The notes beneath the pieces were generated by a model, which was not told the origin of the DNA, ran no database searches, and saw only the letters and a list, made by a program, of their open reading frames with translations. A stretch of DNA of 38,723 nt from Burkholderiales bacterium (GTDB lineage: Bacteria; Pseudomonadota; Gammaproteobacteria; Burkholderiales; Burkholderiaceae_C): contig JAFLDE010000032.1 in assembly GCA_017302655.1 (NCBI GenBank), forward strand, positions 1-38,723, given 5' to 3'. The translations under genes were made by a program, and so were the position numbers. Shown here in pieces: positions 15,834 through 24,817 of the stretch. Position 1 is the first letter of the stretch; every line of letters starts with the position of its first letter.

Positions 15834-17495
15834 TCAGAAGGTTTCCCAATCGTCGTCCGCGCCGGCCGCCGGAGCGGACGCCTTGGGTTGAGCGGGCACA
15901 TGCGGTGCGGCGGCGGCGGGCTTGGGCTGGGGCAGTGGCTTGGCCAGGGGCTTGGCGGCTGAGCGGGTTGCGCTGGTCGCCGGGGCCGAGCCGGCGGTCC
16001 TTTCGGCTTGGGGGGTCTTGGCGGCCGGGGTTGCGCGCCCCGCACCCGCCACCCGGTAGCGGCTGACCAGCTCATGCAGGCGCACCGCCTGCTCCTTCAG
16101 GCTCTCGGCGGCCGCCGCGCCTTGCTCCACCAGCGCCGCGTTGCTCTGCGACATCTGGTCGAGCTCGACCATCGAGCTTGTCACGCCGGCAATGTGCTGG
16201 TTCTGCTCGGCGGTGCTGGCGCTGATCTCGCCGATTACGTCGCTGACCCGGTTCACGCTGCCCACCAGGGCCTCGATGGCGGTGCCGGCGTCGGCCACCA
16301 GGCGCGTGCCGCCTTCCACCCGCTCGACGCTCGCCTGGATGAGGCTCTTGATCTCCTTGGCCGCCTCGGCGCTGCGTTGCGCCAGCAGGCGCACCTCGCC
16401 GGCCACCACGGCAAAGCCGCGGCCCTGCTCGCCAGCCCGCGCGGCCTCCACCGCCGCGTTCAGCGCCAGGATGTTGGTCTGGAAAGCGATGCCGTCGATG
16501 GTGCCGATGATGTCGGCGATGCGGCGCGAGCTGTTGCTGATCTCGTTCATGGTGCTGACCACCTGGCCCACCACCTCGCCGCCATGCGCGGCTTGCTGGG
16601 CCGCCTGCTGGGCCAACTGGTTGGCGGTGGCGGCGCTTTCGGCGCTGTGGCGCACGGCCACGCCCAGGTCGCTGACGGCGGAATTGGTCTCCTGCACACG
16701 TGCTGCCGTGTTCTCGGTGCGCTGGCTCAGGTCGAAGTTGCCGCTGGCGATCTCGGCCGCGGCGGTCTGCACGCTGTCCGCACCATCGTTGGCTCGCTTC
16801 ACCATGTCGGCCAGGTTGTCGCGCATGCCCGCCAAGGCGTGCTGCAGGCGGCCCAGTTCGTCGCCGCGGTCCACGGCGATGGACTCGGTCAGATCACCGT
16901 CACCGATGGCCGCCGCGCGCATGGCCAGACGCTGCACCGGATGGATGATGGTGCGCACCAGCTGCCAGGTGGCACCGGCCACCGCCAGCGCGATCACCAC
17001 CATGATCGTGATGGTGATGTAGTTGTTCTTCAGGCGCAGATCGCCCATGTAGACACGCAGTTCCGCGCCCCGCTGCTGATGCAGCTTCAGCAGCGACTCT
17101 GCCGGTCCGCGCACCGCCGCGAGGCTGGCTTCGCCGGGCGCTTTGATGTGCGACTCCAGCGGAGGCGACAACTGCTGAAGGGCCTGCCGCTCGGCACCTT
17201 CGGTCAAGAGCGGGCGCAGGGCGTCGAGCCGCTGCTGCAGCCTCTGCGCGCTGGCCGCCTGAGCCTGGGCATCGCCGGTCTTGGCATGCGCCGCATGCAG
17301 CTCCAACAACTCCAAGAGGCCCGAGGCCAGCACCAACTGGCGCTCCTGCCGTTCCAGCAAGGCGCTGGTCTCGGCGATCTGCGACACGCTGCGGTACAGC
17401 GAAAAGGAAGCTGCCAGCACGATGGTGATCACCAGCGCGATGACCGGGATCCACATGCGGGTGACCAGGGACATGCCTCGGGCTTGAAAGCTCAT
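15834..17495 (-). CDS. Methyl-accepting chemotaxis protein
   Basis: This chemoreceptor has 553 residues. Transmembrane helix 1 is near residues 13-33 and a periplasmic four-helix-type sensor spans about 34-172. Helix 2 (ITITIMVVIALAVAGATW) is followed by HAMP (HPVQRLAMRAAAIGDGDLTE). The signalling domain has the hairpin GIAFQTNILALNAAVEAARA. A flexible Ala/Pro/Lys-rich tail ends DWETF, matching the NWETF-type pentapeptide that tethers the methylation enzymes CheR and CheB, so it should be a methylation-competent Tsr-like receptor. The start ATG (17493-17495) has GGAG seven bases upstream. The ligand is unknown. No che genes lie nearby. Confidence 0.92.
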   Translation of the reverse strand: MSFQARGMSLVTRMWIPVIALVITIVLAASFSLYRSVSQIAETSALLERQERQLVLASGLLELLELHAAHAKTGDAQAQAASAQRLQQRLDALRPLLTEGAERQALQQLSPPLESHIKAPGEASLAAVRGPAESLLKLHQQRGAELRVYMGDLRLKNNYITITIMVVIALAVAGATWQLVRTIIHPVQRLAMRAAAIGDGDLTESIAVDRGDELGRLQHALAGMRDNLADMVKRANDGADSVQTAAAEIASGNFDLSQRTENTAARVQETNSAVSDLGVAVRHSAESAATANQLAQQAAQQAAHGGEVVGQVVSTMNEISNSSRRIADIIGTIDGIAFQTNILALNAAVEAARAGEQGRGFAVVAGEVRLLAQRSAEAAKEIKSLIQASVERVEGGTRLVADAGTAIEALVGSVNRVSDVIGEISASTAEQNQHIAGVTSSMVELDQMSQSNAALVEQGAAAAESLKEQAVRLHELVSRYRVAGAGRATPAAKTPQAERTAGSAPATSATRSAAKPLAKPLPQPKPAAAAPHVPAQPKASAPAAGADDDWETF

Positions 17496-17576
17496 GAGTC
17501 GCTCCGGTGGGCGAAGAAGAACCGCATTGTGGCCACAGCGCACCGCAGCCCGTGCGAGAGCCGGCGAGGGCGTGCG

Positions 17577-18209
17577 TCAGCCTTGCCCGAAGTCCCGCAG
17601 CAGGCTCTTGGTGATGAGGTCCACCGCCGGGCCGTTGGCGCCGTGCGGCAGGATCACGTCGGCGTTGCGCTTGGTCGGCTCGATGAACTGCTTGTGCATG
17701 GGCCGCACGGTCTCCAGGTACTGGTTGACCACGCTTTCGGTGCTTCGGCCACGCTCTGTGATGTCACGCTGCAGTCGGCGGATGAAGCGCACGTCCGAGG
17801 CCGTGTCCACATAGATCTTCAGCGACATCATGTTGCGCAGCTTGGTGTCGTAGAGCGCGAACAAGCCCTCCACCACGATCACCGGCGCGGGCTTCACGGT
17901 GATGGTCTGCTTCGAGCGGTTGTCCGCTGCGAAGTCATACACCGGCATTTCGATCGCTTCTCCCTTGCGCAGCGCCGCCACATGCTGTGCCATCAGCGGC
18001 CAGTCGAAGGCGTCCGGGTGGTCGTAGTTCTGCTTGCGCCGCTCCTCGGGCGGCATGTGCGACTGGTCACGGTAGTAGTCGTCCTGCATCACCACCGCCA
18101 CCTTCTCCGGGCCGATGGCCGCCAGCACCTGGCGCGTCACCGTGGACTTGCCGCTGCCGCTGCCCCCGGCGACACCGATGACGAATGGTTTGTTGGGGCT
18201 CTTGGGCAT
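17577..18209 (-). CDS. udk: Uridine kinase
   Basis: The 210-residue P-loop kinase phosphorylates uridine or cytidine to the 5'-monophosphate in pyrimidine salvage. The Walker A motif is GGSGSGKST (residues 15-23). Other family landmarks are QDDYYRDQSHMPPEER, NYDHPDAFDW, PVYDFAADNRS and the lid region RFIRRLQRDITERGRS. Length and order match the bacterial enzyme. The ATG at 18207-18209 gives MPKSPNKPFVIGVAGG; the open frame further upstream is not family-like. The gene stands alone, divergent from the small acidic protein gene. Confidence 0.93.
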   Translation of the reverse strand: MPKSPNKPFVIGVAGGSGSGKSTVTRQVLAAIGPEKVAVVMQDDYYRDQSHMPPEERRKQNYDHPDAFDWPLMAQHVAALRKGEAIEMPVYDFAADNRSKQTITVKPAPVIVVEGLFALYDTKLRNMMSLKIYVDTASDVRFIRRLQRDITERGRSTESVVNQYLETVRPMHKQFIEPTKRNADVILPHGANGPAVDLITKSLLRDFGQG

Positions 18210-18311
18210 GGGGCATGAGGGCAGGCAGCGAAGCCGACCATTTTCGCCAGATGGCGACAATGCGCCCCCGCCAAGTCTTGGCCCCACTCTTATTTCTCTC
18301 CGAGCACGGCC

Positions 18312-18623
18312 ATGGACCTGAAGCTGCCCATCCAGATCACCGACGAACTCAGCGACGACGAGGTGCACGCGCACGGCGAGCTGGACCTCGCCTCCGGCGA
18401 GATCCGAGCTGTGCGCTACGACGACTACGACGTCGCCACGAAGGGCATCCCCGCCGCTCGGGAAGACTACGAGTTCAGCGTCGGCACCCTGCGCAACGGC
18501 ACGCGCGAAGTGGAGTTCCGCGTCGAGGCGGACCCGCTCAGCGGCCGCTACTCGCTCACCGCCAGCGAGCTGCTGGAGCTCAAGGGTCGCGCCGCCAAGC
18601 TGTTCTCGCAGCGGCCGGGCTGA
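18312..18623 (+). CDS. Small acidic protein of unknown function
   Basis: This 103-residue soluble protein is rich in Asp/Glu (MDLKLPIQITDELSDDEVHA, AVRYDDYDVATKGIPA) with an alternating pattern suggestive of beta strands. The C-terminus is helical and more basic (ELLELKGRAAKLFSQRPG). There is no signal peptide or membrane segment, and no family is recognised. Codon usage fits its neighbours and the frame fills the space between udk and the S10 peptidase gene with no overlap, which supports a real gene. Confidence 0.65.
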   Translation: MDLKLPIQITDELSDDEVHAHGELDLASGEIRAVRYDDYDVATKGIPAAREDYEFSVGTLRNGTREVEFRVEADPLSGRYSLTASELLELKGRAAKLFSQRPG

Positions 18624-18647
18624 ACTCGAGCAGCAGCACCCAGCCGC

Positions 18648-20138
18648 TCAGGTTTTCAGCCAAGTGGCGAGGTCGCGCTGCAGCTGCTCCAGGTCGGCCT
18701 GGCGCGTGTACATCATGTGGCCGGCGTCGTAGTAGCGGTGCGTCACCCGCGCCCGCACTGAGGCCGGGGCATCCAGACGCGCCAATGACCAGTCCGACGC
18801 GCTGTAGGGCGTGCCCAGGTCGTAGCGGCCGCTGGCCGCCAGCACCTTGAGGTGCGGGTGGCGGCGCAGCGCCTGGGCCAGGTCGGAGCTGGTGCTGGTG
18901 TGGCCCTGCAGGCCGGGGGCCTCGCCCAGCGTGCCGCGACGCCAGTCCCATTGCTTGTTGACGTCCGCGTTCAGCACCTCGTAGCGGTCCTCCAGGTCGA
19001 GGCCCAGGCTGCCCGCGTAGTGGCCAAGAGCGGCCGAGGTGTACGGCGACGACAGAGCCTCGATGCCGGGGTCGAACTCCATCTCGTTCTTACGCTGGGC
19101 AGCCACCGGGCCGCAGGCGCGCGAGTCCAGCCGACCCACCACCTGGCCGCGCGCACGCAGGGCCTCGGCGAAGTAGCAACTGTCGGAAATGCGCAGGTTC
19201 TGCTCGTCCACCAGGGCGCGCGGCAGCCCGGTGAGTTCGGCCACGCGGTTCACGATGCGCTGGCGCTGCTTGGCGCTCAAGCGCCCGGCCGCCAGCAGGG
19301 CGGCGGCGTACTCCTCCTGCACAAAGGCCTCGGCCGCCTCGCGCGCGGCGGCCGACGAGGCCTGGAGCGCCCCCTTCAGCAAGCCGTGGTACTGCGCGGT
19401 GTTGGCGAAGGCCGGCAGGAAGAGCGCGTACGGCAGGTCGTTGCCATGGTCGAAGACCAGGCTCTGCAGATCCATCGCACAGGACACCAGGATCACACCC
19501 TGGAAGGCCAGGCCTTGGTCGAGCATGGACAGCGCCAGCCCGGCCCCGCGCGTGGTGCCGTAGCTCTCGCCGCACAGGTAGAGCGGCGAGGTGGTGCGGC
19601 GGTTGCGCACGAGCCACAGGCGCATCACCTCTGTGAGCATGGCGATGTCGCCGTCGGTGGACAGGGCCTTCTTGCGCGCCGCCTCGCTGGCCGCGAGCGA
19701 CCAGCCGGTGTGCGGCGGGTCGATGAAGACGAGGTCGAAGTGCTGCAGCCAGGACAGCGCGTTGTCCTGGGCCTGGAAGGGTCCGCGGCCCACGCTGGCG
19801 TCATCGGGCACCACCACCCGCTTGGGGCCCAGCGCGCCGAACTGCAGCCAGATCGAGGCCGAGCCCGGCCCGCCGTTGAACGCGAAACACAGGCCGCGCC
19901 GGGCGGGGTCGGCCCCCTCTTCCAGGTAGGCCGTGGTCAGCACGGCGGCCTCGGGTTCGCCATGCTTGCCGGCCACCGGCAGGAACGCGGCCTCGGTGCG
20001 GTAGGCGAGGGTGCGCTGCTGCGTCTTCAGGCTGCCGGTGCTGCGCGCCACGGGCCGCGCCAACCGCGCCTCCACGCGCGTCTTCATGGCTTTGTCGGCT
20101 TCACTCGGTTCGGTGGGGGCGGTAGGCGTGGTGCTCAT
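18648..20138 (-). CDS. Peptidase S10 (serine carboxypeptidase-like)
   Basis: The 496-residue alpha/beta-hydrolase peptidase has the S10 landmarks: FAFNGGPGSAS (substrate/oxyanion region, residues 86-94), nucleophile Ser192 in LCGESYGT, acid Asp in ASGRYDLGTPY and His in YYDAGHMMY. The gap between QGVILVSCAMD and the C-terminal catalytic residues holds the usual helical cap. The family removes C-terminal residues from peptides. No signal peptide is seen at MSTTPTAPTEPSEADKAMKT, so it may be cytosolic; many bacterial relatives are exported. It is convergent with the small acidic gene, 24 bases away. Confidence 0.88.
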   Translation of the reverse strand: MSTTPTAPTEPSEADKAMKTRVEARLARPVARSTGSLKTQQRTLAYRTEAAFLPVAGKHGEPEAAVLTTAYLEEGADPARRGLCFAFNGGPGSASIWLQFGALGPKRVVVPDDASVGRGPFQAQDNALSWLQHFDLVFIDPPHTGWSLAASEAARKKALSTDGDIAMLTEVMRLWLVRNRRTTSPLYLCGESYGTTRGAGLALSMLDQGLAFQGVILVSCAMDLQSLVFDHGNDLPYALFLPAFANTAQYHGLLKGALQASSAAAREAAEAFVQEEYAAALLAAGRLSAKQRQRIVNRVAELTGLPRALVDEQNLRISDSCYFAEALRARGQVVGRLDSRACGPVAAQRKNEMEFDPGIEALSSPYTSAALGHYAGSLGLDLEDRYEVLNADVNKQWDWRRGTLGEAPGLQGHTSTSSDLAQALRRHPHLKVLAASGRYDLGTPYSASDWSLARLDAPASVRARVTHRYYDAGHMMYTRQADLEQLQRDLATWLKT

Positions 20139-20379
20139 GGCAAACGGGCAGCGCGTGGTTGGATGGAGCGTGAACCTTACCGCAGCAGCCCTGGCCGAAA
20201 GCCCACCGCAACGGCAAGGCCCGGCCTCACGTCACGGGATGAGATCTCGACGTGGCGCTGGCGTGCCGCAGCGCATGCCCCCAGGACCGGGACCCCGCGA
20301 TGCCAGACGCCGACGCGTCTCGAACACCCCAAGTCCATCAAGCGGTGGTGGGCGCGCACTGGCTCACATCAGGGCAAGA

Positions 20380-21210
20380 ATGGTGGCCGTGCCGCCTGCC
20401 CACATGCCCCCTCTGACCCACCGACTTGCCGCGCTGTTGGCGGGCCTGGCCCTGACCGGCATGGCAGTGGCCGAGCCCTGCACGAAGGTGGTCGCCTGGG
20501 AGCACAGCCCGAGCTACACCTTCAAGGATGCAGCCGGGCAGTTGAAGGGCCTGGACATCGAGTTGGCCACCCGGCTGCTCGCTCGCGTGGGGTGCGAAGC
20601 GCGCTTCGTGGAGATGCCCCTGCAGCGCGCCCTGATCGAGATGGAAGCCGGCCGTGTCGACCTGCGCATGAGCACCGCCCACACGACCGAGCGCGAGCGG
20701 ATGCTGCGCTTCACGCGGCCTACGGAAAGCCATGCCAACCTGCTCATTGCACGGTCGGCGGCCCTGGCGGGCTTGCGCCCCAAGCAGTTGGGCGACTTGC
20801 GGGGTACGAACTTCCGTCTGGCGGCGCAAATCCAGAGCAGCTACGGCCCAGCCTTCGATGGGCTGAAGTCCGACCCGGTGTTTGCGGCCCGCATCGTCTG
20901 GGTTCGGTCGCACGAGGTAGCTTGGCGCATGCTTGCGGCCGGACGTGTGGACGGCCTGTTCACGGACCAGACCGGCGCGCAAAAGTACATCCAGCAGCAT
21001 GGCCTGCAAGGTCAGGTGCATAGCGTGCTGTCGGTGCCCTCGGCGCCAGCGTCCATCGCGGCCAGCCGCCGTTCCGTCGACGCCGCGTTCCTGCAGCGGC
21101 TGGATGCTGCCTTGGGTGAGGTGATCGCCTCGGGCGAGTTGAAGGCGCTCTACCAGCGCCATGGCATCTGCGCAGCCGAACCCCACCGCCCGCCCTGCGA
21201 AGGACGGTGA
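20380..21210 (+). CDS. Family 3 extracellular solute-binding protein
   Basis: The protein has about 276 residues, with a signal peptide (PLTHRLAALLAGLALTGMAVA). The mature part reads as a periplasmic amino-acid-type binding protein: LKGLDIELATRLLARVGC, FVEMPLQRALIEMEAGRVDL, FTRPTESHANLLIA and VDGLFTDQTGAQKYI. Start at ATG 20380 with AGGG five bases upstream; ATG 20404 would also keep the signal peptide. No permease or ATPase genes adjoin it, so it may serve a distant transporter or act as a periplasmic sensor. A second, damaged member of the family lies at 23824-24564. Confidence 0.8.
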   Translation: MVAVPPAHMPPLTHRLAALLAGLALTGMAVAEPCTKVVAWEHSPSYTFKDAAGQLKGLDIELATRLLARVGCEARFVEMPLQRALIEMEAGRVDLRMSTAHTTERERMLRFTRPTESHANLLIARSAALAGLRPKQLGDLRGTNFRLAAQIQSSYGPAFDGLKSDPVFAARIVWVRSHEVAWRMLAAGRVDGLFTDQTGAQKYIQQHGLQGQVHSVLSVPSAPASIAASRRSVDAAFLQRLDAALGEVIASGELKALYQRHGICAAEPHRPPCEGR

Positions 21211-21285
21211 GCGGCTGCGGCCGATCCCCTTGCCCTCGCTGGTTGGGTAAGGTATGCCCCACCCAGGCCTCAAGACCTTCACCCC

Positions 21286-22131
21286 ATGCTGACCGAGATC
21301 CAACAGCAGCAGTACCAACGCGACGGCTTCCTGGTGCTGCCCGCCTTCAAGACGCCGGACGAGATCGCGGCCCTGCGCAAGCGGGCCGAAGCCCTCGTGG
21401 ATGCCTTCGAGCCGGACGCGGTGAAGTCCATCTTCACGACGAACGAGCAGTCGCGCCATGTGGACGACTACTTCATGGGCTCCGCCGACAAGATGCGCTG
21501 CTTCTTCGAGGAAGAGGCCTTCGGCCCGGACGGCGAGCTACGCCAGGCCAAGGCCCTGTCCATCAACAAGATCGGCCACGCCATGCACGACCTCGACCCG
21601 GTGTTCGAGCGCTTCTCGCGCGGGCCGGCGCTGGCCGCGCTGGCGCGGGACCTGGGCCTTGCCGCGCCGCAGGTCTGGCAGTCCATGTACATCTTCAAGC
21701 AGCCGGGCATTGGCGGCGAGGTGGGCTGGCACCAAGACGCCAGCTTCTTCGAGACCACGCCGATCACCGTGACCACCTTCTGGTTCGCGTTGGAAGACGC
21801 CACGCTGGAGAACGGCTGCCTGTGGGTTCCCGCCGGTGCGGGCGGCCACCGCACGCCCTTGCGCGAGCGCTTCGTGAAGCACGGCGCCGGTGCCCGCATG
21901 GAGAAACTGGACGCCACGCCCTGGCCGGATGCCCAGGGTGCCGTGCCGCTGGAAGTGCCCGCCGGCACTCTCGTGGTCTTCCACGGCCTGCTGCCGCACT
22001 ACAGCGCGGCGAATCGCTCAGCGAAGTCGCGGCATGCGTACACGCTGCATGTGACGGACGGGGGGAGCGAGTATTCACCGGCGAACTGGTTGCAGCGGGG
22101 GGCGGGCTTGCCCGTGCGGGGGTTCGAGTAG
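21286..22131 (+). CDS. Phytanoyl-CoA dioxygenase (PhyH) family oxygenase
   Basis: This 281-residue Fe(II)/2-oxoglutarate oxygenase has facial-triad residues His149 and Asp151 in GWHQDASFF and the distal His238 in FHGLLPHYSAANRS. Arg249 is the likely 2-oxoglutarate anchor. The N-terminal YQRDGFLVLPAFKTPDEI is typical of PhyH proteins. The substrate cannot be told; bacterial members hydroxylate fatty acyl groups, ectoine and other small molecules. It follows the solute-binding protein gene by 75 bases on the same strand; a weak promoter-like TTGCCC...TAAGGT pair lies between them. Confidence 0.85.
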   Translation: MLTEIQQQQYQRDGFLVLPAFKTPDEIAALRKRAEALVDAFEPDAVKSIFTTNEQSRHVDDYFMGSADKMRCFFEEEAFGPDGELRQAKALSINKIGHAMHDLDPVFERFSRGPALAALARDLGLAAPQVWQSMYIFKQPGIGGEVGWHQDASFFETTPITVTTFWFALEDATLENGCLWVPAGAGGHRTPLRERFVKHGAGARMEKLDATPWPDAQGAVPLEVPAGTLVVFHGLLPHYSAANRSAKSRHAYTLHVTDGGSEYSPANWLQRGAGLPVRGFE

Positions 22132-22226
22132 CGGTAAAGGCGCGACGGGCGGGGGCGCAGGTAGGTCGCTCCAACGGGTGACGACCTCGGCTCTCATACT
22201 CGCGTAAGCAGGTGAGCGGGGAGCAG

Positions 22227-22850
22227 TTAGGGCAGCAGCGCCGGCCCCACGACGTTCAACCATGCCACCGTTCCCAAGACGACGCCCACCACGAGGTCCG
22301 CCACGACGCCGCGCCGCCCCTCAACGGGCAGTCTTCGGATCATGGTGATGATGCAAGCCACTGCAAGCCCTATGCCGAACAGCACCAAGGCCGGCAGCAG
22401 CATGGGCGCTGAAAACGCCTGCGCCACATGGGCCTCGTCCGTGTGTTGCGCCACGCCACGGCTGAACAGGATTCCGACGGGCACGAAGCGCACGGCTGAG
22501 GCGAGCACCATGGCGGCGGCCACGGTCTGGAAGGCGGTGCGCCGAACGAACCAAGCGCCGGTCATCATCAGCAACCAGGACATCGCGATCCCCAGGAACG
22601 CGCCAATGCCGGCACCGGTCACGCTGCCCATGGTTTCGGCGAGCGCCAGGTCGCCCGCCCTGAGCGCAGTCCAAAACGCAGGCTGATCACGGAACCCCGT
22701 CGAGGCATAGTGAATCGTGGTGTCCGGAAGGCCTGCCAGCGTGTTCCCGACCCAGTGGCCGAGCTCGTGCAGCAACACCGCCGGCGGCACACAGGCGGCG
22801 GCCACAGCGATCCTGCGGAGGCGGTTTTCGAGCGTTGCGTGAGAGTTCAT
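22227..22850 (-). CDS. Multi-pass membrane protein with HELGH motif
   Basis: The 207-residue protein begins MNSHATLENRLRRIAVAAAC and carries LLHELGHWVGNTLAGLP, a canonical HExxH zinc-protease motif (His28, Glu29, His32) inside the first hydrophobic segment. Four or five further membrane segments follow (IGAFLGIAMSWLLMMTGAWF, FSAPMLLPALVLFGIGLAV and others). A HExxH within a first membrane helix is how M50 site-2 proteases begin, but the second M50 motif (NxxPxxxLDG) is absent. It may be a minimal M50-like protease or a non-catalytic relative. The open frame extends upstream to 23009, but that part is low-complexity and not membrane-like. Confidence 0.65.
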   Translation of the reverse strand: MNSHATLENRLRRIAVAAACVPPAVLLHELGHWVGNTLAGLPDTTIHYASTGFRDQPAFWTALRAGDLALAETMGSVTGAGIGAFLGIAMSWLLMMTGAWFVRRTAFQTVAAAMVLASAVRFVPVGILFSRGVAQHTDEAHVAQAFSAPMLLPALVLFGIGLAVACIITMIRRLPVEGRRGVVADLVVGVVLGTVAWLNVVGPALLP

Positions 22851-23057
22851 GGCTTGGCTGTTGAGGGCTGTTTCCGCTGGCAGGCTTGAAGCGTCCGCCA
22901 GCCATTCGGGAAGATGGGCTGCGCCGCTCCGGCTTCGGGCCGCCGACTCATGCATGCACCCTGCGCTGGCCTCAAACCGCCCTCCGCAAGGCCAAGGCCC
23001 TCGGCACATGCAAGGCCAAGCGGCGTTCAGCCCAAGCTTGCAGCCGCGCCCGCTGCG

Positions 23058-23504
23058 CTACCTGCGCTGAAACGTCCACTGCATGCTGCGCGGCTGGCCG
23101 CGCAACTGGCCCTCGATGCGCGCGGTGAGTGTATCGCCCTCGCGGCTGTAGACGACCCGCGTGGGAAAGTCGTGCGTCGGGTTCTCGAAGACCACGCGGC
23201 TGGTCCCCGACTCCTTGAGAGCGAATTCCGTGGGCGGCTGCCGACCCTCGGGGCTCACCAGCAGCAGCAAGCGGCCGTCACGCTCCACGATGCGCAAGAA
23301 CTCGTAGCTGGCGCGTGTGCCCCGCAACGAGGTGTTGGCGCCGGCCATCATCTGCCCGCGTGGTGCGGTCCACAGCTCTTCGGTCTGGCTGTTCCCGGTG
23401 CTCTGCAGCCACGAGCCCGACAACCAGGCGAGGCTGTCGATGGACTGGGCGTGGGTCAAAGAGGCGGCGAACAGCAAGGCGCCCAGCAGGCTTGGTCTGC
23501 GCAT
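23058..23504 (-). CDS. Secreted DUF6265-like protein, intact copy
   Basis: This 148-residue exported protein has signal peptide MRRPSLLGALLFAASLTHAQ, then SIDSLAWLSGSWLQSTG, EELWTAPRGQMMAGANTSLR, YEFLRIVERDGRLLLLVSPE, then FENPTHDFPTRVVYSR near the C-terminus. These segments (W-GSW, E-W-G-M-G, NP-HDFP-R-Y) are typical of DUF6265, a small beta-barrel family of unknown role. The gene and about 120 bases on its 5' side are repeated at 27.37-27.73 kb. There the 5' neighbour is a complete AraC gene; here only the last codons of that neighbour remain (23594-23623). So this copy is probably the transposed duplicate, although it is the full-length one. Confidence 0.75.
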   Translation of the reverse strand: MRRPSLLGALLFAASLTHAQSIDSLAWLSGSWLQSTGNSQTEELWTAPRGQMMAGANTSLRGTRASYEFLRIVERDGRLLLLVSPEGRQPPTEFALKESGTSRVVFENPTHDFPTRVVYSREGDTLTARIEGQLRGQPRSMQWTFQRR

Positions 23505-23593
23505 GGAGGAATCTGCCTTCAGTGGAGATGGCCGCGATGCTAGGAAAACGGCCAGGGCCTGGCTTGTACGAAGCCGACATCGTGCGGCCCCGT

Positions 23594-23623
23594 TCACTCC
23601 GGCTTGCTCCTCACCAACGCCAG
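23594..23623 (-). pseudogene. Remnant of the 3' end of an AraC-type gene
   Basis: The last nine codons and stop read LALVRSKPE-stop. They align with AALVSSKPE-stop at the end of the AraC-family gene at 27699, in the same position relative to the DUF6265-like gene. Similarity stops beyond about 23625. This is the outer edge of the duplicated block. Confidence 0.6.
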
Positions 23624-23823
23624 GAGCTTCAGGGCCGAGCAGCTTCGAGCTTCGGGAGCTTTGGAGTCAGGCCTTTCGTCGACAGCCCAGCCCAAAGTTC
23701 ATGGCGTCGTATCTGACCCCGTAGTCGCCGAAGTGCCGAACAGCCAAAGCTCGCTTCAGGACCTTTCGGTGAACTGCAACGGCCGGAACAAGGCGATGAC
23801 CGAACCCGCGCGGTGCTCTTGAA

Positions 23824-24564
23824 TCAGCGGAACTTGCCGTCCCAGCGCTCGAAGATGTCCCGCTTCACACCGTTGCGCTCGATGGCTTCCATGCCTTCGT
23901 CAAACAGGGCTTTGGCTCGCTCTCCCTTTGCGTTCCGAGCAAAGAGGACATGGATCCTGTCGTCCAGGTCCAAAACGCCGACGACTTCCACCTGCGTTCT
24001 GAGACTGCTGTCCTGAGCCCGAAGCGACTGAAAAACGAACCGATCGATGATGGTGAAGTCGCCCCGTCCCGCCGCAATCATCCGCAACCCATTGATCTCA
24101 CTCACCGCCCGATGAATCGAGTTGCCTGGATCGCCGGTGATGCGGGCGGGGTAGGTGAAGCCATTGGCAAGCACCAAGCGCCTTCCGTTGAACGAACGAA
24201 GGCCCTTGAACTCCTCTCCGAGGCGCGCCACAACGACCTGCTGACTGACGGCCACGGGGCTGCGCGAGATCAGTTTGCCGCGAGTCACTTCTTCGTTGAT
24301 CCCCGCGTTGAACACGCCGGCATACAACCCCTCTTTGATCTTGGCCAGACCGCGGCTGAGTGGCACGGCTTCCAGCGTCAAATTCACACCGACGGCTTTG
24401 TGGGCAGCCTGGACCAAATCCACCGTTCGCCCTTCCAAGCGCTTGCCTTTCAGGGCCGAGCAAGGCTACCCGTTGTCCTCTGCGGCCAACAAGACAGACT
24501 CTTTGCCCAGCGCGGTTGACGACACCAGAAGCGCAAGCCAAACGAATGCGATGAGTCTGCGCAT
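23824..24564 (-). pseudogene. Family 3 solute-binding protein with internal TAG
   Basis: From ATG 24562-24564 the frame gives signal peptide MRRLIAFVWLALLVSSTALG, then KESVLLAAEDNG, then TAG (24466-24468, codon 33), and continues in the same frame for 214 codons: RTVDLVQAAHKAVGVNLTLE, PLSRGLAKIKEGLYAGVFNAG, RFVFQSLRAQDSS, ending FERWDGKFR. Relatives usually have Tyr or Trp where the TAG stands, so one substitution (for example TAC to TAG) explains it. Without the signal peptide the downstream part could not reach the periplasm. It is a recent pseudogene, a consensus error or, less likely, read-through. Remaining sequence shows no further damage. Confidence 0.8.
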
Positions 24565-24817
24565 GAGTTGCGTGGGTCCTGGGTGTCAGCCGTGCAGGAG
24601 TTCGTGGTCTCTGCGGTGGTCGCCGCGGGCGCACTCGCTGCATGTGAAGGGCACGGGGGTACCTGGCCCCCAGCCGATCGGTTGCAGCGCGGGACGAACC
24701 TGGCGGAGCTCGGCTTCGCCTGGAGGCCGGGAAGCGGCGCCATTGCGCTCGCAGTCGCGATGAACCGCGCCCCTCCCCGGACCGGCGATGCCGGCGAGCA
24801 TCGAGGCCGCGCGGCCA
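24565..24817. other. Spacer between solute-binding and peptidase genes
   Basis: No gene is recognised in these 253 bases. A small GC hairpin (GGGGG and CCCCC arms around 24655-24671) lacks a following T-run, so it is not a convincing terminator. Confidence 0.4.

Noticed and set aside
16008-18218. A 736-codon plus-strand frame opposite the chemoreceptor and udk
   Set aside because: It spans two well-identified genes and their spacer on the other strand and has a His/Arg/Leu-biased composition typical of antisense frames.
20139-20379. Longer N-terminus for the solute-binding protein (frame open from 20011)
   Set aside because: The extension is Arg/Pro/Gly-rich, overlaps the start of the S10 gene on the other strand and would bury the signal peptide.
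24655-24671. GC hairpin as a terminator
   Set aside because: No T-run follows on either strand.
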